The translations under genes and the position numbers were made by a program. Below the pieces are notes generated by a model. That model did not search any database. It had not been told where the DNA came from and was given only the letters and a program-made list of their open reading frames with translations. From Nitzschia sp. DOCU1 (taxonomy: Eukaryota > Bacillariophyta > Bacillariophyceae > Bacillariales > Bacillariaceae): 64,000 bases of DNA. The stretch lies in NCBI GenBank assembly GCA_951394045.1, contig OX595988.1:124001-188000 (forward strand), in the 5' to 3' direction. Of this stretch, positions 34,273 to 46,354 are shown piece by piece (position 1 is the stretch's first letter; each line of letters opens with the position of its first letter).

Positions 34273-37200
34273 TCATGGTTTCTTTCCCGCACTGGTCGGC
34301 TTGTCCTTGTTGTTCTTGCTTGACTTGAGCATCTCAGCGGCAGCAAGCTCCGCCGAAAATGCGGCATGTTTCCCTGCATAAGTTGTGGTCCGTTTCACGG
34401 CCTGGCGATTGATCATGTAGTAGTTTTTGACGCAGTAGCCCGTCACCCGCATCAAAATGATTAACCACATGACTTTCGGGAAGGCTTTGGCAGCCAGCTG
34501 CGCTAGAGAGGCACCATCCGCCATAAAATTGGGCGACAATTGCATTTCGGACCATGGCGTCGCTGAATTCCATTTGAAAACCGGCTACAAGTGAGGAGCG
34601 AGCAAGAAACGCAAATTGAGTCGGTTTGCTCGCAGTATTCTTGGAGCGAAGTCAACCCCGTCAACCTACCTTCATGCCTCGAAAGTTCGCCATGCCATGG
34701 ATAATGGCGGCCGGTAGAAGAAGCTTCCAAAGCGGCATCTTCTGACCAAGCACATCGCGTCGGGCCAAGCTGAGTGCCGTCACAGTTCCACAAAGCTCCT
34801 GGATGGGAAATACTCCTCGAAATATTGCGTAAAATCCTTTGTTTGCATCCGCAGCTTTGGTGTACATGCAAACTCGTCGCACGGCATCCGCTAGTTTCAA
34901 CCCCAGACTAACCGCCAGCATTCCTGACACGTATTGATTCACATTTACAACTTGCCCTGGAGTCTGCAGTGGCCAAAGATCATCGTCGTCCATATCCGAA
35001 GAAATCGACGCGGCTGGAACTATAGGCTCTGCAACTCGTTTACTCTTTCGTGGATTCTTTTTGGAAGGCTTGCTAACCCATTGAAAGTTTCTTGGAAGTA
35101 AATAAGTAAGAGAAAAGTGAGACAACCCTAACTGAGCACCAGCAGTTATACATGATACCACACTTACTTCACCAATGGAATGGTCCGCTGGAAAATAACC
35201 AGCTTGATCCATTCTTCCATCACTGGGCACACCACAGCCGACGTGACCAAGTCTTGTATGATCAAGGTAATGGGCTTGACCAAGTATTTTTGCTCGCGCA
35301 GCACCCATGGTATGACAAGTAGAGGCACCTCCGGCGTCATGAGAAAGACATTCGGTTCCCACCAAGCAAATACGGCCAGACGAGTGGCAGTAGCTGCGAC
35401 GAGTTCCAAGGCGAACGTCAGGCAATAGCCGATAGTAAAAGCATAGTAAAATGCGCTGACCAATCTCGACAAGTGATTTGCAGCGGGATCCACCACGAAA
35501 GCAGCTACCACCATGGGCGCTAGCGTAGTCAAAGCGGCAACTCTCAAATTTTGATAAAACTGTTGATTGTACTCCAAAAAAGGCAATGTATGCGGAGAGA
35601 CAGCGGCATAGCACACGACCGTCGCCAAGGCAAGGCACGTTGCCAATTTGACGACCGAATCAAAGGTCAATCGAAAATGTGTGGAAGGCGATATGCGGCT
35701 CTCGTTGGAAGGGGGCACCAGTTGCGGGGTATTGATTACTGTCGTAGCAGGATAGGTATGGGTAGGAACCTGGACTTCGTGTGGAAGACAAGTCGGGGTG
35801 GCCGGCGCACGGACAATCGACTTGCCAACCGATCCTTCCACACGAGGTACGTAGGGGCTCGGATAAAAGTGGGGTATAGGACCGCGCTGCTGCCGCTGCT
35901 GCTGGGTCATCCAAGATGCGATTTCTGCTTGTTGAATATAGTATTGACGAAGCTGTTGCGGTGTCATGGGAGGAGGGGGCGGCGAATAGTAGCCGTAGGG
36001 GCTTTCTTCCGGTGGGAGGGGCGATCCGTACCAACGCGGCGGCGGGGCATTCAGATAAGGATAGCCCGGATAATACATTCCCGTTGGTGGTATTTGCTGA
36101 TCGTGCTGCAAGATAATGGGAGGACTATGAGGTTGAGTGGTTTGCTGCTGCAGCTCTCGTTTAAGAGAAGTTGCCGCCACTGCTTCTTCGGCCGCTCCAG
36201 TGGAGCTACTAGACCCTTGCATCGTAGTACCGGCGTCAGTCATTGCCGAATCGCCCTCGTCGTCACTCAAATAGACGGGCAAATTTGGAAGTGTATATCC
36301 AAGTCCATCGTCGGTATCGGAAGGGTCCTCCACATCCGAGAAAAGAGCAGATTCCAAAGTCGATGGATTCGGCCACGGCGTGGTTAGACGATTTGGATCT
36401 GACATTGCTGGAGGCGACGGATACGAAAACTCATAGATCCGCTCCGGGGAAATTACTTGTGGCCTTGGAGGTGGCGGAACACTACTAGAAGGCGGTGGGG
36501 GCGGTTTCGATGACTTTTGGGAAGTGATGGCAGATGATGAGGTCGTTGTTCGAGCGTTTCGCTGCTGACGCTTATACTTGGACCGATCCTTGCTCGTCCA
36601 CAACGAAGGAGGCGGAGGATCTATCGCACCATCATCAGCATTTGCAGTACCCGAAATGGCGGCATATTCATCACCAGCTGCCGTCGCCTCGTCGTCCGAG
36701 GTGAATTCCTTTATAAGGTTAGCCCGTCTCGATGAAGTCGTCAAATAGTCGGTCTCATCCAACATTTGCTGCAACTTTTCCAACGTCTGCAACGGCTTAT
36801 TGGGAGGAGGATTGGATTTGCTAGAAGATGTTTTGGATAGCATTTGCCCTGATGAAGAGGGGTTTGGCCTTTTGGAATGTACATTCGACTTGTTCGGAAC
36901 CGAAGCAATTTCAGGAGCAATTACGTTTGGAGTCATTTGTAGCGCTTCTGACTCGACTAACTTTCTAGTAGCCGCGCTCGTCTCCTCAGTTGACGGCTCG
37001 TTCACCATCATATCTTTCTTCTGCTTTTCCACTGACGTCGCTATCATCCCTGAAGATTTCGCTTCTGCAGAAAGATTGCTGGCCTGAGTTAACGATAAGG
37101 GGATTACGTCATCATGCTCAGGCCACTCCCAGTCTGAAGATGAATCGTCGTCATCCGAAGAGGCTTGAAAAGCAGGAGCGGGTTGCCGCCACCACTCTTC

Positions 37201-37392
37201 TGATGACGGCGATACCGTGCTAGGAGCCGAGCCCGACGATGATGAGGAAGAAGCAGTCACTGACGTACACCAAAGCCCGTAACAAATCGCCGCGGCAGAT
37301 GCAGAAGACAGCCGATTGCAAAAGAAGCTTTGCTGCTGCCGCCCTCGCTTTCTTTTCCTACAGCTACCGGTAGGCGCCGAGTCTGTGTCCAT
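34273..37392 (-). CDS. PrsW-like (CAAX-protease superfamily) intramembrane protease, three exons
   Basis: Exons 37392-35168, 35090-34670 and 34584-34273 are joined across 77- and 85-nt introns (GTGAA|GTAAGT ... CTTCCAAG|AAAC; ATGAAG|GTAGGT ... CTTGTAG|CCGG), giving 985 residues. Residues 1-~560 are a long Ser/Pro/Gln-rich, likely disordered region with poly-Pro stretches. From ~560 there are about six hydrophobic segments. The protease motifs are EEWIK (726-730), FRGVFPIQE (E840) and IHGMANFRGMK (H873), matching the E-E-x-x-K, R-G-x-x-x-P-x-x-E and H motifs of PrsW glutamic-type membrane proteases. Bacterial PrsW cleaves anti-sigma factors; eukaryotic substrates are unknown. The N-terminal extension is far longer than bacterial PrsW (~200 residues in total). 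A broken copy lies at 15.6-16.1 kb. Confidence 0.85.
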
Positions 37393-38850
37393 CTCTGCTG
37401 GTTATGGGGTATTACTCTCCCGTTAACTATTGCACTGTGAACTGGGAGATGATCATCGTTAAACTTCTCTCTGCATCTGCCATCACGTTTCCGAGCAGAG
37501 AGGTTCGTCGCAAAAAAAGGTCGCCGCATAAAAATACCGTACTTTTTGTGTTGATCGATCCCCCCTGGTCCCATACCCCCCTCTCCTAAGTAAGCATTCG
37601 ACTATGAGAAATTATGTATTTTCATATTCTAAGTAACTCACTTTATCTGAGAAATGTACGTAAGAATACTAAAATTATCCGTTCTCCAATTACAGGTTTG
37701 GCGGGTATTTCACCCCAAAAATTACGGTACCGTAGTACGTAGCGCACTATTCTGTGCACTTACTGAGGCTTATACCCTACATACCTATTGGATTAGAGTA
37801 GATTCAAACGCTCGCCACCACCAGTACCTTTCGAAAGGTACACTGACTCTTATTTCATCATTCATTCTTATCAGCTGTGGGCGTCCCACCCATCCTCGTC
37901 GGTGTTGTTGTTGTCGGATGACGACGATCGGCTAGTAGTCCTAATAAAGTAGCAGTAGTAGTATTACTACGACAGGCTACCTACTACCGTTCCGCCTTAA
38001 GTATTCTAGTACTACTAGTAGGACTGTCGGAATTGTATACACGTCTTCATTAGTCATACAAGTCCATTATACAGAAAGTGTATATTTTTCCGCACTACCC
38101 GGCAGTAGTATGCCACGTTATTTGCACGGTGGGATGGCGCTACCGTGGGTATGTTCGGAAATTTATACATCAATTTGTCCGAGCTGTATAATTTTCTGCC
38201 CCCACACGAGTAGCAATCGATCGGTTGAGTAGTAGTCAATCGTACCTGTCAACTTGTTTGACCAATGCAGTTGTTTAGGGATCATCAACTCTATTGTAAG
38301 TCTGCACTTGGACGGCGACAATGAAACCGAGCTCTGTGCTTGCACCCATTGTCAATTTTGCGTCAGGTTGCCGCCAAGGTGCCTGCAAAAAACAAATAGG
38401 ACAGTAGGCGTCTCTCATAGTAGGAGTCGTCGACAACATCATATTTGGTGCCCCCTCGTGCTAAAGTAGGGCTATACCAGTATTGAATGGATTATTTAAA
38501 CCAACTTTTGTCTGCTAGGGATCATAATACTACTACGGTTTCATGCTGCTAGAACGAGATGACACTACTGTTAGCAGTACTAATACTACCCCGAAGGCGG
38601 CGGTGCTCAAACAAATGCAGCAGAAGCACGTGTCCAACTATCAATTTGGTGGTAATATACTAGTAGAGTTAAAGCAATATAGGGCAAGCACTACTGCCAG
38701 TAGTAGTATTGCAACTGGCTACTCACCAGCAATAGCAGAGTAGGTGTCTTGCTACTAGTTGTGATTGCTTGTCAATTGATAGCAGTGCCAGTCACTCTGT
38801 GAGAGCATGAAATACTAAGAATTTGCCCCATGTACTATCGGTTTGCCAGC
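37393..38850. other. 5' flank of PrsW-like gene and CTA/TAG-rich intergenic sequence
   Basis: No gene recognised. Dense in short CTACTAG, TAGTAGTA and TACTACTA tracts between 37900 and 38760. Confidence 0.35.
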
Positions 38851-38859
38851 AGCAACCAC

Positions 38860-39185
38860 AGGGTTGTCGTGGTCGTCCACAACTTTACAGAAGTAGCAAT
38901 GGAAGTTGATTGTCAACATTGTGGAAATAAAGAACCGACCGATGATTTGAAAGTAGCCCTGGCTGCCGCGGTGGTAGCCTAGTAGTGGCAGCTTGATGTA
39001 GCCACCAATTGGTAGCAGCGGCCATGGTGGTGGCGTCATTGTCCATGCCTTTGCAGCAGTAGTAATGCAGCAGCCCAGAAGTTGATTGTCACATTTGTGA
39101 AAATAAAGGAACAACCGCCAATTAAGTAGTGCTGCTGGCGGTGGTGGTTTGGCCAGAAAAATAGCAATGCACAATTTTCCAACCA
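38860..39185. repeat. Degenerate tandem repeat of about 165 bp, two copies
   Basis: Shared blocks occur in the same order in both copies: (G)CAG(A)AGTAG(C/T)AATG, AGAAGTTGATTGTCA or GGAAGTTGATTGTCA, ATT(G)TG(G/A)AAATAAAG(G)AAC and a G(C/G)TGG-rich end. One copy runs ~38865-39020, the other ~39020-39170. Identity is moderate. No coding role assigned. Confidence 0.45.
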
Positions 39186-39327
39186 TTCTTCTTCGACCTG
39201 GCAATGAGGATTTGCCAATGTCGCAATTATCTTGTTCTTATCTTCCATTCTTCGTTGATGTCCCGACAATGAAAAGTGCTGACATCGCATTGTAGCATGT
39301 GAAGGCAAGGGCCTTCCAATGATCCAT

Positions 39328-39543
39328 TTAAAATCGCTGGATGCTCAAATGTAGCTCTTCCATGGTAGTCTGTATGTCCTTATGCTGGCAGGTAGAGCCC
39401 TGAATGCACCTTAGATGGGACGGGTTGTTCAGCAATGAAGCAATGACTTCGTTTGTTGTTGTTGTTGTTGCCATGATGCTGATGGTGGTGGTCGTCGTTT
39501 CGCCGCGGTCTCCCAATGCTGGGTGACCGGTCGTATTGGTCAT
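39328..39543 (-). CDS. Small Thr-rich hypothetical frame
   Basis: 71 codons from ATG (MTNTTGHPALGDRGETTTTT), with a poly-Thr segment followed by NEVIASLLNNPSHLRCIQGS. Similar-looking sequence (KNKIIATLANPHCQVEEEW) continues in another frame downstream on the same strand, so a longer, interrupted gene is possible. No family was recognised; may be a chance frame. Confidence 0.2.
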   Translation of the reverse strand: MTNTTGHPALGDRGETTTTTISIMATTTTTNEVIASLLNNPSHLRCIQGSTCQHKDIQTTMEELHLSIQRF

Positions 39544-40224
39544 ATCCCTTCAGTCATGAGTGTTGAGTCTTATTATACACGTTCGCTCCCATGTGTATAA
39601 AATTCCGACTCACTTTAAGGTAGTAGTGTCCTCCAGTAGATGCATTTGCTGCAGTGGCTATGCTAAAGAATTTCATATTTAAGAAATTGGACGGAAAGAA
39701 ATTGTCGCCACGTGCACCCCATCATACTAAGAATGAGCAGCCTTTCGTCACTGGTTCGTCTCAACATCTCTAGCGAAGACTGCATACTAGGTTGGTACTG
39801 CGAAAAAATGCAACGGTATATGCAACTCTGTAGACTCAGTACAGAAGGCTACGTACCCAGCCTTCGCATTACTGACTGTGCGCATCACACCATACACTAC
39901 GTGCCAAACGACGCGGAAGCCGAGGGGGGGGCATGCAATCCACCGACACAACATCGAAAGAGCTTTACACAAACACAGCAAGAACAACAACATTCTTTTC
40001 AAGAGCACTGACCTTCCAAGACAACCAAACAATTCATTTCTACCCATACCATGTCATGTCTTACTACAGGGAGAATGGAATCTGTTGCCCTCTTGCACCG
40101 AAGCCAAGCCCACTACTACTTGCCGTTGTTCTCTACTCATTTGCAAGCGAATGCCTTCTCACCACCATTTGCAATGAATACAGCCGACAATTAACCATTT
40201 CTACACATTTTATCTCCGGCCTAC

Positions 40225-42279
40225 CTACAGAAGGGCAGCAGGAACAGTGCCATGCCGCCTGTCATGCAGCATTTGATTGATGATTTCCGTCACACTCTGG
40301 TCGGGCCCATATGCTGCATAAATGCGATCGATTGCAGTGTCCGAAGTCAGCCCTGCACGCATCAGTCGAGAAATTGTGTCCCATACAACTTTGCGGCGGG
40401 AATATTTGAATTTCACTCTACCTCGTTCCACTGCTGTGAATTGACTTGCCGGCTTCCTACCTCCAATGCCTACAAGATATTCCGTCCAAAGTGTCCATAA
40501 GCATCGTGGTGTGGGTGACAATGAAGCATGCATATTTCCAGCTTGTTGTTGATTTTCAGCCTGTTGATTTGCTGCCTGTTGGTTTCCTGCCTGCTGACGA
40601 GGGAAACGAGCAAAAGGAGCAATGGCAATTCGCCGGATGTTGCTGTTGATTGTGTTGAACTGCCGTTGCTGCTGTTGGTGAATCTCTTTGATTTCTTGGC
40701 GCAGCTCATCCGGGGCTTGGCGGACCTGCATCAGCTGGGAATGCAAAGCAAGCAGTTGGGTCCGGACTGGTCGATCTGCAAAAGCACCAACAATAGCATT
40801 GTTATTTTGAGGCGCAATGTTGTTGTTGTTATTGTTTCCACCGACATCGACATCGTCTTGAGGGATATCATCAATGTAGACTTCTCCTTCGTGACCATTG
40901 ATTATTACTGGAATCTTTTTCACAGGGTTCATGCCCTCAGGCAGCCCATTATTGAGTTGATTGTAGGCTGTCCTGATTCGTTGTAATAAGTGAGCAGGCA
41001 TGCCGGTGGCCCCTTCTAAAGTAAAGGCATACCACAGCAATGAAAATCCTAGAACTGTTGCTGCGTTATCCCCAATTAATAGCCGTGCATGTGGCACAAC
41101 ATGCTCTAGGATCCATGCATTGGATATGCCACAATTTTCTCGCACAGCATACCGACAGGGTCCTCCAACGCAGAGAAGTGCTGCAACTTTTGTGTCAGGA
41201 TAAGGCAATTCCACATCATCATACCTATCAGAGACACGTTTCCTGCTTTTCCATCGTCCCCTGATGTCTTTTTCATCTCTTGTGGCACCCTTGCGGCGGC
41301 AATCAGTAGAGGCATATTTCCTTATGCTATGGCCTCCTAAGTGTGGCCCAAACTCATCTCGTCGTTGGAAAATTTGTCGTAAGATTCCCTGAACTGTAGC
41401 TTTTGACTTCAAGCCCCCGCTAGGAATATTATTGTCATCCGAGAATGCAAACAGGAAAGGGGAGAGAGCTGCATTTGGATTTTGCTCCGCGTGCAGCTCT
41501 AGCCACAATGATAGAGATAAATGGACGCAATAAACTGGATCCATTGATGCCAGCATGGATTGAAATGGGGCGTCACGTTCTTCCATCACATTTTTCGACC
41601 AATTGATCCTGCTCTTTAGTGCAATGTTTGGGAACCGGTCGTGCAGCTGCAAATTCTCTCGAAGACTCTGGCTAACATCATCGACTCGTGCAAGCATATG
41701 GAACTGGTAGTTGATGAAGGCAGGAATTCCATATTTTCGAAGGATATCATCGCCCGCACTTTCAGTTTTGAGAATCGTCATCATTTGCTGGTATTCACGT
41801 GCCTGCAATGGCATATCGGCTTTGGAAGCCACACCTTGTCTGCGAACCTCCTTTTTCTTGACGTACTTGTACAATTGATTCACTTCAATGGAACGAGTTG
41901 GATTACCTTGTTGAGCCAGCTGGTTCCATGGTGTTATCTTGTTCGGCATGTAGTATGAAATCGCTTTTTTCCACACTGCTATGCTTGACGACCTAACAAT
42001 TGGGTCCAAGTTGTGACCAAGTGGTGGGTTTTCCACGCCAAATGTCTCCCTATTGAACCAACGCATCAAATCACCTGGCGTCAACTGCCCAAGTCTTTGA
42101 TTTGTAAACTCATGATCTATTGCATAGTCCTCATCGTCAAGAAAGGACATCAACCTAACTAAATATCTTTTGTAAATGGCAGGAGTTGACTGAGGCGGCA
42201 TGGTGAAAAGGTTGGGTTGCATTATTTTTGAGCTCGTGTTATTTTGGCGTATTTTGCCGTGATTGGGTCGTATTTTCAT
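40225..42279 (-). CDS. Crypton-type tyrosine recombinase (transposase)
   Basis: 684 residues, single exon, ATG start (MKIRPNHGKIRQNNTSSKIM). Residues ~180-355 form a tyrosine recombinase catalytic domain: Arg198 in HMLARVDDVS, the HxxR box HSIRK (H317, R320), GRWKSR (W343) and the nucleophile candidate Tyr353 in SDRYDD. An Asn/Gln-rich linker follows, with repeated (N/G)QQA units near residue 590. The C-terminal ~80 residues (TLWTEYLVGIGGRKP ... FKYSRRKVVWDTISRLM) resemble the GCR1_C-like DNA-binding domain found in Cryptons. Tyrosine recombinase plus GCR1_C is the diagnostic Crypton architecture. The frame is intact with all four residues in place, so activity is possible. Element ends cannot be seen, since Cryptons have no long terminal repeats. 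Naming a specific Crypton subgroup would need a tree. Confidence 0.85.
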   Translation of the reverse strand: MKIRPNHGKIRQNNTSSKIMQPNLFTMPPQSTPAIYKRYLVRLMSFLDDEDYAIDHEFTNQRLGQLTPGDLMRWFNRETFGVENPPLGHNLDPIVRSSSIAVWKKAISYYMPNKITPWNQLAQQGNPTRSIEVNQLYKYVKKKEVRRQGVASKADMPLQAREYQQMMTILKTESAGDDILRKYGIPAFINYQFHMLARVDDVSQSLRENLQLHDRFPNIALKSRINWSKNVMEERDAPFQSMLASMDPVYCVHLSLSLWLELHAEQNPNAALSPFLFAFSDDNNIPSGGLKSKATVQGILRQIFQRRDEFGPHLGGHSIRKYASTDCRRKGATRDEKDIRGRWKSRKRVSDRYDDVELPYPDTKVAALLCVGGPCRYAVRENCGISNAWILEHVVPHARLLIGDNAATVLGFSLLWYAFTLEGATGMPAHLLQRIRTAYNQLNNGLPEGMNPVKKIPVIINGHEGEVYIDDIPQDDVDVGGNNNNNNIAPQNNNAIVGAFADRPVRTQLLALHSQLMQVRQAPDELRQEIKEIHQQQQRQFNTINSNIRRIAIAPFARFPRQQAGNQQAANQQAENQQQAGNMHASLSPTPRCLWTLWTEYLVGIGGRKPASQFTAVERGRVKFKYSRRKVVWDTISRLMRAGLTSDTAIDRIYAAYGPDQSVTEIINQMLHDRRHGTVPAALL

Positions 42280-43106
42280 CGAGATTTCTGCTACTCCAGC
42301 TACTACTTTGATTACATTTGCATACTGTAGTTTGCTCTATTCAATGGTCGGCCTACTCCAATTTTTGATGGCGTATGATGACGTAGACTTCGTTGATGGC
42401 CTACCAGAAAATACTACTCCGGTTGCATTTTACCAATAATAGTAGAGTACAGAAAGTTTCAGGTACAGAGAATGCCAATAGCATTTCCGTCTCCCTCCCC
42501 GCCCTTGGTGGCGCATCGCCTCTTCGCTGGCTTGCTCGTAGCGACGCTAGATTTTGAAAACTAGTAACTAACGACCCGACCAACCATCTCTGGACGTCGC
42601 TCACGGTGACGAAGATGCATCACATCCAGCATCAACAACAACCAATCGCTGCCTCGTTACTCTGTCGATTTTAATGCCTGCTGGTCCTCGTCGTCTTGCC
42701 CTCCCCCCCCCTCATTCTTCTTCCTGCTCCCCTAGTATACTGCTGGTGCTGCCGCCCTTTTGTACTGCCCGGCCGTCGTATCATTAGGATCAATAGCGGT
42801 GCATGGCCTTTCCAGAGCAACAAGAAGAAGAAGCGCCAGAGGAAAGGGCAACGAAGAACAAGAATAAGACCGACGAGAGAAAAGACGTTGAGAAATCCAG
42901 CCGTCTCCTGCTACGCCGGTTCTTCTGACACATTTTCCGCCAGTGCACTTCCTAGTACTCTGTAACAGTACTTCGTCTCTGCTTGCTTTACTCAGCGCAA
43001 GCAGGCGTGTTGTTCTTGTTCTTCTTCGGCGTACTTGACATCGATCCTTCTTGCTACGCTCCCTCCTTCTTGAGCTGTTCTCCTACTAGGAGTTGGAGCT
43101 ACCAGG
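42280..43106. other. Divergent intergenic region, no gene recognised
   Basis: Lies between the minus-strand Crypton gene and the plus-strand DUF6824 gene. Polypyrimidine-rich stretch at ~42690-42760. Presumably holds the 5' UTR and promoter of the gene at 43107. Confidence 0.35.
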
Positions 43107-44862
43107 ATGATCAGTGGTAGTCTTACTAGCAGCCGCCATCAGGTAGACGGCAAGAAGAAGGCATATTCTTCCCCTTCATTCAGGACCAATAGTACCACAG
43201 GGCATCAACAGGATAAAGAAGAATGCATGCCGCACATAGGGGAACAAGATCAAATACTCCAGCTGTCCAGTACTATTGCGGGGAAGACACACCAAAGAGT
43301 TTATCGGAGAGGTGCTCAGCAAGAGGAGGGTTCTGGTTCCGTTGCTCACGCTGGTGATAGCAATGGCCGTTGCCCAAACAATCAGCACCACAAGACAGAA
43401 AGACTAATTACTAACGCGGCAGCAAGAAGAGTTTCATCAAAGCGTGGAGTTCTTCGAGGAGTGAAGTCGCACGAGGCCGCTAAAAGCAACAAGCCACAAG
43501 TGAGAAACAAGAAGAACGACACGAATTTGCGGTCTCGTGACGTACTTCTCGGAAGAGGTAAGAAGAGAAGCAGAAGACCTGCGTGCACTTGATCATCGCG
43601 GTCAAAGGAAGTGCATGCTTAAGATTGAGCTCACACCTTCCACCTTTCGTTCTATTTCTTGCAATTCAGGTACTGGGCCAAACGAACATTTAGGAAACGT
43701 TCGGTATCGCTCTATCGTTAGAGATGCATTGAAAGCAGTTGAATGGTCGCAGTTGACAAGCAATGGGAAGCGGAAACTAGTAGGTGATATCATAGCCTCT
43801 GTTAGAGCACAGGGCGGAAGATTCGTAATGCGAAAGACGTCGCACAAGAAAGACTATAGAACTTTCTCTGGAGTCATTGCCGGATAAGGGTTGACATCTT
43901 CAAGCAAAATGGACGTTGGCCATGATGCGAGGCCAGAAGTGTACGAAGAGGTTAATGACTCTGTAGTCATTGCTAAAGTGCGACAAAGCGTTCGACACCA
44001 GCTGAAATCGATACCTCAGAAGAACTATGGGGCGGATCATCCTCCCGAACACCCTGCTTCTGGCGCTGCCGAAGGAAGTGCAACGGAAAGACCCAATCTC
44101 AAGCCAGCGGCACTGGTCCCTGGTGGTCTCGTGTCTTCCACTGCTGCGAACCAGAGAGTCGGGTTCTCTAGGAGACCTACCAGCAGAGGAGGAAGGCCAG
44201 CACAGACAATGACAAAGACTTCGTTCATCCGAGAGCAGGAGTTGCTGAATCAGAAAAAAATACCACAGGGACATCTTCAAATTTCAGATCTAACGGCATT
44301 CTTTTTGGCAACAGCCGATCCAACGCTTATTGGGGTTGCCTTTGATCACCCTGTCGGCATCATGCACACAATCCCAGGACCATCGCCGCCCTCGCAACTG
44401 CCCACTGCGCCTGTGCTGGCGTCTTCTTTTTTGCAAAGGAATCTTCCGAAAGTAATGGAGAACCTCAACAGCAACAATGGCCTTAAAGGAACCCTTTCGG
44501 TGGTGACCCCCTTGCTTACTGGCGGTCTCCTCCGGAAATCGCGTTCTGATTTAAGCTTGTTGTCGTTGGCCGACATTGCTTCGTGCCAACTAGCTCTTCC
44601 AGGCAGTAACCGCAGGTTCGGTATGATCAGCGAAGAGGAACTTGGCCTTCTCCTTTTGAAACAACGACAGGCAGAAGAAGCCCAGAACAGAAGCTTGGTA
44701 GAGTTACTTGCAACTAGGCAAGCAATGAAGGATGCAACAACAGCTACGTTACCGCAGCTCCTCAACGAAAGGCTTCTTGGATCCCAAGCGGCCATGGCTG
44801 CTGCCTTCACCCCATGCCACAACAACAACATCATTCACCGCTCTCCGACGCCCCCCTGTTAG
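43107..44862 (+). CDS. DUF6824 domain protein (diatom-type), three exons
   Basis: Exons 43107-43557, 43670-43838 and 43905-44862 give 525 residues across introns of 112 nt (GAAGAG|GTAAGA ... AATTCAG|GTACTG) and 66 nt (AAGAC|GTCGCA ... CTTCAAG|CAAAAT; less certain). The domain at ~145-240 reads DVLLGRG, then TGPNEHLGNVRYRSIVRD, KRKLVGDIIASVRAQGGRF and YEEVNDSVVIAKVRQSVR. This is the pattern (D-V-L-x-G-R-G...N-x-H-x-G-N...G-G-R-F...W/Y-x-E-V...K-x-x-Q-x-L/V-R) of DUF6824, abundant in diatom proteins and of unknown function. The domain is preceded by a basic, likely nuclear region. The C-terminal half has no known domain. A regulatory, possibly nucleic-acid-related role is only a guess. If intron 2 is not removed, the protein stops at 43887 (222 residues). 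Confidence 0.8.
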
Positions 44863-46354
44863 TACACAGCCACGGAATTCCCCCGCCGTCAGCAACACTT
44901 CCCAGGCGTGCGTCCAAATCGCCGGGACGCTCTTCTCACGGGGATCCATCCTTTTCAGATGAAACCCCGCAGGGTCGTTCATGAATTTCCAATACATATC
45001 GCACGCGAGCAGTTTATGCTTGTGAGCCACCAAACCCCTTTCATTTTCTTCATAAACTAGATGAGATCTTTCGTAACTAGATCATCGAGTGCAGTTGTCT
45101 ATGATTATGCATTCCACTCGCCTGGCCCCAGATTCGTTCCATAACTCAACAAGCTAGTAGCCTCGGCAGCGGGTTGCTGGCGTTTAACCAAAGCCTGTGT
45201 GTATACAGTATAAACAGACAAGAGAAAAGTGAGAATAAAAGACTGGCAATAATCCTTGTGTAAGAAATGGCTCCAACAGTTCTAGGACAATCCCAATCAC
45301 ATGATTAGAATGAGCGTCGGCCACCGTTGAATGGCATCACGATGATACCTCAATATTCCCTGCTCCAAACAATGGATAACCCAGCACACCATGGTAAAGA
45401 GGTGCACCGTGGATGGGTAAGAATAACAGGGGGGAGAGAGTCGCCACCACCTCATTAAGGATAGTTAGCTGATCGGCTTGGCAAACGAGGCAGTTCGTCC
45501 TGGCAGGGACATGTCGTCGCCCAGACAAGAATCCATGCTCGTCGACAGTGACAGACTCAGATTCTTCGTCTTCTTTTGAACATACCATTGCACCAGCATG
45601 GCTTCTGGGACCGTCGTCGTTATCGATTCCCTTCCAGCTGGGGTAAGTCATGCTCAGATACAGCATCGTGGTAGCATCGACGAAGGTGTGCCTCCATTGT
45701 CGCCGGCAAATCGCCGCATTCCCGTTGATGCCCAAAGATCCATTTGGAGGGAGATAACGTCCTTCCGTCGCCCGATGCCTATCAGGTTATCAGCCGGTTC
45801 CTCATTCTTTCTGCCGTCAAAAGCGCTAGGTATTCCGAAGATACAACTTTATTACCGGTAGCTGGGAACGGAAAAGCTTGGGGCGATGCTTCTTTCGCAT
45901 TCGTCTCTTTGATGGCGCCGAGAGATGCCCCTTTGACACCAGATTCGATGGAAGATGAACTGCGACGTTTCTCAGCGATTCTTTCTGTGTTCTCTCACAG
46001 GGACGGTATCATGATACAATGATGCCTCGACCAGCATGTGATGATACTACCGTAGTGGTGCTGATGGATGGATCGATGGTGGTGCGTGGTGGTGGCGAGG
46101 AAGCGGCAACGATTCAAAGGATTCAAGCCAAAGCGCTTCGAAGGAAAGACAAAGACAATGACATGATCCAGTTTGGACCTCGAGACTACCGAGTGTTTAC
46201 GTTCGAGGAACGTCGATGACTCAAGAGAGAGGAACGATGTGGAACGAGGCTATGATCTCAGTGCTATCTATGTATGTATTTTACGTACCTGTACTGGACC
46301 TGCTGCCCGTAGTCCGAGGACCGATCCACGCTTCCACCACCAGTGGCTGCATGC
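44863..46354. other. Intergenic with unresolved coding-like segments
   Basis: On the + strand, 45598-46219 has three successive open stretches in three frames (MASGTVVVIDSLPAG...; ...RFLILSAVKSARYSEDT...; MMPRPACDDTTVVVLMDGS... ending VFTFEERR). They could be an interrupted gene or chance frames. No domain was recognised and no intron set that joins them was found. Confidence 0.25.

Noticed and set aside
35551..36387. 278-codon plus-strand frame antisense to the PrsW-like gene
   Set aside because: A shadow of the minus-strand gene: it starts with a non-ATG codon, is Arg/Gly-rich and has no domain, while the other strand has clear protease motifs and splice sites.
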